Positions 43,366 through 47,019 of a stretch of 47,019 bases of DNA are shown here, one piece after another (the first letter of the stretch is position 1; the number at the start of each line of letters is the position of its first letter). Origin of the DNA: Thraustochytrium sp. TN22 (Eukaryota > Sar > Bigyra > Thraustochytrida > Thraustochytriidae); the NCBI GenBank assembly GCA_013306675.1, contig JABLUY010000265.1, forward strand, positions 1 to 47,019. Direction: 5' to 3'. The notes beneath the pieces were generated by a model that was given only the letters and a program-made list of their open reading frames with translations, was not told the origin of the DNA and searched no databases. A program made the position numbers and the translations under genes.

Positions 43366-45420
43366 TCATAATTCACTTGTGTCATGCGAGCGGGCCTGGA
43401 GGAGCGAGCGGCGGTGCTCCTCGGAAGCCGCCTCGATGGTCATGCGGTCCTGCTCCTCAAAGGGCGAGGTGAGGATGTAACTGGTCTCGGGCTCAGCGAT
43501 GGTCTTGTGCAAAAAGAGGCCGACGACGATGCATAGCATGGCAGCCTTGTTGAAAGGCGAGACGACAACCTGAGTTGGGACGTCCTTGGAGACGTTGGGC
43601 TGGAAGTTGAGGTCGTAGACGACGAGGGCGGCCCAGCCAAAGGGGATGGCGAGCGCGGTGCAGATGCGCAGGCAGAGCTCAGTGGCGCGCTTCATGATGA
43701 AGAGCGTGAGCATGTGGTAGGAGAAGCTGACGAGCAAAAAGAGGATGAGCAGCGGGAGCAAGGGCTTGCACCAGTCAGGGTCGGCGTGGCCAATGTAGCC
43801 AAAGCCAGACTCCTTGCCGAGCAAGATGCATGTGAGGCCCTCAGAGACCTCGACGTCGAGGCCGTGCAGCTCGGTGCTAATGTTGGCCCACTTGCGCGTG
43901 GGGTGCTGCAGGTGGCGGCCAACGGGCGCGAGGAGGACGCCGAAGATGAACTGCATGGGCACGAGCCAGCCGTGCAGCATCATGGGCGCCACGGGCAACG
44001 AGTAGCGCACGAGCGTGCGCTCCTCACAGATGGCCGAGAGTGCGGCCGGCACGGCAGCCAGCAGGAAGAGGATGGTGCTCGTGGCGCAGTCGCGGTTGTA
44101 GACGTGGCAGTAGGACTTGGCGCCGAGCGCGTGCACGTCGTCGGCGAGCACCGGGTACAAGCCGAGCGCGACGCCGACGACGACGAAGAACATGGCCGCG
44201 ATGGCCTGCGGCCGCTTCTGCACGAAGCGGCGCGACTTGATGAATGCCCGCTGGCAGGCGAGGCGCACGCAGGCGCTGCAGCCCGCGGGCGCCTCGGCGT
44301 CCGCGTGCGAACCGAGTCCGCCGACGCTGCCACGGCGGCGGGCGCTGTCGTAACTGGCCGCGTCAGGCTCGTCGTGAGCCTGGCGCAGGCGGCGCTGCTC
44401 GAGCATGAGCTGGTGCTGCGCTTGCTGCAGCATGGGCTCGGTGGGCGACTCGTCCGCCAGCAGATACTCGGGCAGTCCCGGAAGCCAGTACTGCACAGCG
44501 ATGAGAATGCCGGTGAGAAGCGCACCAAAGAGCTTGGTGAGCGGAATGGACGCGTTGGTGAGCAAAATCGTGAGCGGGGCCGGCACCGACCCGCTCGAGA
44601 CGACCTGGAGAATGAGGTGCAGCGCGTTGAGCAGCGCCAACAGCACGAACCAGGGCTTGGGGAAGTCGCAGGACTCCATGGCCGTGCGCGAGTACTTGCA
44701 GGAGTACCAGATGGCCGAGCCCACAGCCAGAGGCACGTGCGTGAGCATGAGCAGCTGCGCCAGCACGTAGCGGTAGTCGCGGAACTCGTCCACCACGGTG
44801 TGGTCCGCCATGACCTTGAGCAGCACGGGCTCCAGCGCCGTCACAAAGACCAGCGCCAGTGCGGCGCCCAGCAGTTTGATGTTGTGCCAGAACATGAGCG
44901 AGGCGGGCTCCTCGGACTCGTCGTCCGAGTCGAGCTCCATGTAGTCGCCGCGCTGGCTCGCGCGGATCGCGTCAATGTCGTCCACGATGAAGCCGCACGC
45001 GCGCAGGAGCTGCACGCCGGCCAGCAAGAAGGCCCGCCACGCGCGCGCTGCGCGCCGCGCCGCGGACTTGCGCGCCCGCGTGCAGCCGTCGCCGCGATCG
45101 AACTCGATGCCATCGTTGAGCGCCGCGAAGGCGCGCGCCGACCTCGGCGACGGCACCGGGTACGAGAGCAGCCGCCGCCGCTCGCCTGGGCCGCTGCTGG
45201 CCGAGCTTAGCCGCCGTGACCCAGGCCCGCCGCCAGCGCTGCTGACGCTCCCGGTGCGGCCGATGGTCGTGGTCGTGTGGCGCGAGAGCCCTGCACCGCT
45301 CGTGCTCGTGCTCGTGCCCAACGTCGTGCTGGAGCTGGAGCTGGAGCTGGAGCCGGGCATCCCGCCGCCTGCAGGGCCGCCGCTGCCGCCGCTCGCGCCG
45401 CCGCCCGCGCCCGCGGCCAT
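43366..45420 (-). CDS. CRT-like transporter (drug/metabolite transporter superfamily)
   Basis: 684 residues. Residues 1-160 are low-complexity Ser/Gly/Thr with one basic cluster (RARKSAARRAARAWR); an acidic patch (ELDSDDESEEP) follows. Membrane spans then follow: NIKLLGAALALVFVTALEPV, YVLAQLLMLTHVPLAVGSAI, WFVLLALLNALHLILQVVSS, PLTILLTNASIPLTKLFGAL, a hydrophilic loop (about 325-395), AAMFFVVVGVALGLYPVLAD, STILFLLAAVPAALSAICEE, then GWLVPMQFIFGVLLAPVG and three or so more. The TNASIPLTKLFGALL span and the 'EER…HGWLVPMQFIFGVLLAPV' segment match the CRT/CLT family, whose members export peptides, glutathione or amino acids from vacuoles or plastids. The family assignment is by eye; the substrate is unknown. 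Confidence 0.85.
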   Translation of the reverse strand: MAAGAGGGASGGSGGPAGGGMPGSSSSSSSSTTLGTSTSTSGAGLSRHTTTTIGRTGSVSSAGGGPGSRRLSSASSGPGERRRLLSYPVPSPRSARAFAALNDGIEFDRGDGCTRARKSAARRAARAWRAFLLAGVQLLRACGFIVDDIDAIRASQRGDYMELDSDDESEEPASLMFWHNIKLLGAALALVFVTALEPVLLKVMADHTVVDEFRDYRYVLAQLLMLTHVPLAVGSAIWYSCKYSRTAMESCDFPKPWFVLLALLNALHLILQVVSSGSVPAPLTILLTNASIPLTKLFGALLTGILIAVQYWLPGLPEYLLADESPTEPMLQQAQHQLMLEQRRLRQAHDEPDAASYDSARRRGSVGGLGSHADAEAPAGCSACVRLACQRAFIKSRRFVQKRPQAIAAMFFVVVGVALGLYPVLADDVHALGAKSYCHVYNRDCATSTILFLLAAVPAALSAICEERTLVRYSLPVAPMMLHGWLVPMQFIFGVLLAPVGRHLQHPTRKWANISTELHGLDVEVSEGLTCILLGKESGFGYIGHADPDWCKPLLPLLILFLLVSFSYHMLTLFIMKRATELCLRICTALAIPFGWAALVVYDLNFQPNVSKDVPTQVVVSPFNKAAMLCIVVGLFLHKTIAEPETSYILTSPFEEQDRMTIEAASEEHRRSLLQARSHDTSEL

Positions 45421-45707
45421 TTGCGCCCGCGCTGCCCGGCGGCTGGCTGCTTTGGTTTTTGAGCTTCTGCCTCGCCTCCGAGTCGCCTCGCAGGCTCGAT
45501 CCGTCGTCGTCTGTGCTTCTTCTTCCTCGTCTTGCGCGAGTTGACTGACAGTGATGAGCGCTGCTGATGGTGCTGGCCGTGGTGCTCATGGTCTGCCTGG
45601 CTGGCGAGCAGCATTTGAAGCTAGCTAGCTAGCTAGGCCTAGCTAGCTCTAGCCAGATACATACAGAGAGAAGGGACTAGTTACTACACTCTATGGTATT
45701 TCTTTCG
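45421..45707. other. Intergenic region with AGCT island
   Basis: 287 bases upstream of the CRT-like gene. It contains CTGACAGTGA at 45545-45554 and an AGCTAGCT/TAGCTCTAGCC island at 45618-45653. Presumably promoter. No gene is supported. Confidence 0.6.
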
Positions 45708-46859
45708 TCAGCAGCGCGTCCGCAGCTTCTTCGCCTTGGAGGACCGCGCCTGCGGCTTGCGCCCTGCCGTGCGGGCCCCGGACGCGCTCGTGTCTTTGCT
45801 GTCCAAAAACTTGCGCTTGAGACGGCCCGGCGCTGCAGCGAGCAGCGGGTCGCTGGGTGGGCAGGCCGGCACAGGCGCACTCGCAGCCACGGGCTTGCCC
45901 GCGGCCGCAACAGCCGCCTTGCCGGCCTCTTCCTCATCCTCGCCCGTCACCGAGCTCACCATGTCCGTGCCAGCAGGGCTCTGCATCTCCGCGGACCATG
46001 CATCGCCCGACGTGGTGGCCGGCGCGGCCGAGACCGCGGGCGCAGGCGAGGGCGCCGCAGCGACCGATCCAGCGACAGCGCGCACCACCGCGACGGCGGG
46101 TTCGTCCACAGCAACCTGCGGCTCTGCCATTGGCTTGGGAGGCTGCGCCTTGCAGGCCGCGATGCTGGGCCTCGGAGGTGCAGGTACACCAGGCGGAGCC
46201 CGGCAACGATGCAGGCGGAGGTCTTTCTTGCAGGAGAACTGCCGCCGGCACGTCCGGCAGGGGAAGGCAGGCGGCGGACTGCCGTCGCTCGCGAGCGCCT
46301 GGCGGCGCAACATGGTGCGAGCCGAGTCGGCGCAGGCGTCAACGACCTTGGCGAAGCCGCAGACGCGCTCCAGACTTTCGGAATAGGCCTCGAACATGCG
46401 CGCCGCGACGTCCACGGTGCGCGGGTCGTCGCACATGGTCTCGAGGTCGGCGCGCGCGCGGCGCGCCAGCGTGGACTTGTGCAGGCGGGTGGTAAGCCAG
46501 CCCTCCTTGGCGCGCTCGCGCAGAGCCCGGTCCAGCTCGTAACTCTCGCGCGTGGCCTGCTCCGAGTACTGCGCGGCGCCGGCGCCAAAGGGCGCATCCC
46601 TGCCGGAGCGCTCCCAGGCGAAGCCCGAGCACCCGCAGCGCAGGCACGTGAGCGAGCCCGTCATTTCGTCCCGCACGCGGGCGACGGCCTCCTTGCACAG
46701 CGGGCACGGGACCACGCGCTCCACGCGCTGCGGCACCGCGGCCTCCTTGGCCTCCAGGAACGCCCTCGTCACCGCGTGCCGGAGCTGCGCCTCGCGCGCG
46801 CGGCGCCGCAGCGCCCGCTGCGCCCGCGGCGCCTCCTGCTCCTGCTCCTGCTGCTGCAT
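45708..46859 (-). CDS. Zinc-ribbon and C2HC-finger protein, start uncertain
   Basis: 383 residues from the ATG at 46859; the frame stays open to the window edge through Ala codons, so the true start may lie outside. A Gln/Glu-rich leader (MQQQEQEQEAPRAQ) is followed by a four-cysteine ribbon (about 47-75: CPLCKEAVARVRDEMTG … CLRCGCSG) and a helical middle (LDRALRERAKEGWLTTRLHK, MCDDPRTVDVAARMFEAYSE). A C2H2-like finger of form C-x2-C-x12-H-x-C (FPCRTCRRQFSCKKDLRLHR followed by C) comes next. The C-terminal half is disordered Pro/Ala-rich with a basic end (KLKRKFLDSK … RKPQARSSKAKKLRTR). Likely nuclear and nucleic-acid or protein binding; no family recognised. Confidence 0.75.
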   Translation of the reverse strand: MQQQEQEQEAPRAQRALRRRAREAQLRHAVTRAFLEAKEAAVPQRVERVVPCPLCKEAVARVRDEMTGSLTCLRCGCSGFAWERSGRDAPFGAGAAQYSEQATRESYELDRALRERAKEGWLTTRLHKSTLARRARADLETMCDDPRTVDVAARMFEAYSESLERVCGFAKVVDACADSARTMLRRQALASDGSPPPAFPCRTCRRQFSCKKDLRLHRCRAPPGVPAPPRPSIAACKAQPPKPMAEPQVAVDEPAVAVVRAVAGSVAAAPSPAPAVSAAPATTSGDAWSAEMQSPAGTDMVSSVTGEDEEEAGKAAVAAAGKPVAASAPVPACPPSDPLLAAAPGRLKRKFLDSKDTSASGARTAGRKPQARSSKAKKLRTRC

Positions 46860-46954
46860 CCGCCTCTCCTCCTCCTCCTGCCTCTCCACCGCGGCCTGCG
46901 CAGCCCTGGACCCGGCGCAGCCTGGGTGGGTCCCGCGGGCGCTCTCCCGCTGGC

Positions 46955-46968
<14 letters not shown>

Positions 46969-47019
<51 letters not shown>
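46969..47019. repeat. (CCG)n trinucleotide run at window edge
   Basis: Uninterrupted GCC/CCG triplets running to the last base, so its full length is not visible. Could be 5' UTR of, or a polyalanine segment in, the zinc-finger gene. Confidence 0.95.

Noticed and set aside
45277-46967. GTG-initiated start of the zinc-finger frame at 46967
   Set aside because: Nuclear eukaryotic genes rarely start at GTG; I use the ATG at 46859 and note that the true start may lie beyond the window.
1-47019. tRNA, rRNA and other structured RNA genes
   Set aside because: I looked for B-box-like GGTTCGAATCC sequences and clover-leaf arms and found none I could support by eye; a covariance-model scan would be decisive.

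Overview
The window looks like nuclear DNA of a compact, GC-rich, intron-poor microbial eukaryote. The genes are eukaryotic: N-myristoyltransferase, RNA polymerase subunit RPABC4, PEX3, ADRM1/RPN13, tandem DH-PH RhoGEF, K+-dependent Na+/Ca2+ exchanger, NIPA and CRT-like transporters. Most are single uninterrupted reading frames. The two introns I can place have GT..AG ends. A membrane protein joining an S1-S4 voltage sensor to a class III nucleotide cyclase, a CRT-like transporter and own threonine and chorismate pathways suggest a stramenopile-type (SAR) protist, perhaps a thraustochytrid. That assignment is inference.

Layout, left to right: polytopic membrane protein with a Cys-rich tail (722-1993,+); BtuF-like metal/corrinoid-binding fold protein ending in polyglutamine (2394-3458,+); NMT (3640-5139,-); two-exon LYR-motif protein (6220-6635,+); PH/DH-PH-PDZ-DH-PH RhoGEF (6947-11647,-); YebC/TACO1 (12954-13877,-); RPABC4 (14255-14470,+); ankyrin-like protein (15665-17560,+); unknown 297-aa protein (17753-18646,-), divergent from a 78-aa coiled-coil protein resembling DASH subunit DAD4 (18890-19126,+); basic/acidic/polyproline protein (19931-20773,+); NCKX exchanger (21858-23681,+); homoserine kinase with an N-terminal hydrophobic segment (24213-25478,-); voltage-sensor/cyclase protein (25863-30461,-); NIPA-like transporter (31644-33038,+); PEX3 (33403-35247,-); chorismate synthase (36638-38113,+); acetoacetyl-CoA thiolase (38282-39535,-); decayed partial copy of ADRM1 (39765-39918,-) beside intact spliced ADRM1 (40046-41701,-); Lys/Arg/Ser-rich nuclear-type protein (42098-42991,+); CRT-like transporter (43366-45420,-); zinc-ribbon/C2HC protein (45708-46859 or longer,-).

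There is no operon logic. Neighbours are mostly divergent or convergent pairs, and the long spaces are chiefly 5' regions rich in simple GGC, GAA, GA, AGGC and AGCT tracts. Roles cover signalling (cyclase, RhoGEF, exchanger), lipid modification, proteasome function, peroxisome biogenesis, mitochondrial translation and core metabolism.

The most interesting items are: (1) the 1532-residue voltage-sensor/ectodomain/cyclase protein, with no visible pore; (2) ADRM1, where a phase-compatible alternative terminal exon drops the deubiquitinase-binding domain and both possible C-termini fit the HbYX pattern of proteasome-gate ligands; (3) repeated short tandem duplications at gene 3' ends, two of which carry the stop codon. 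I saw no tRNA, rRNA, CRISPR array or transposon.
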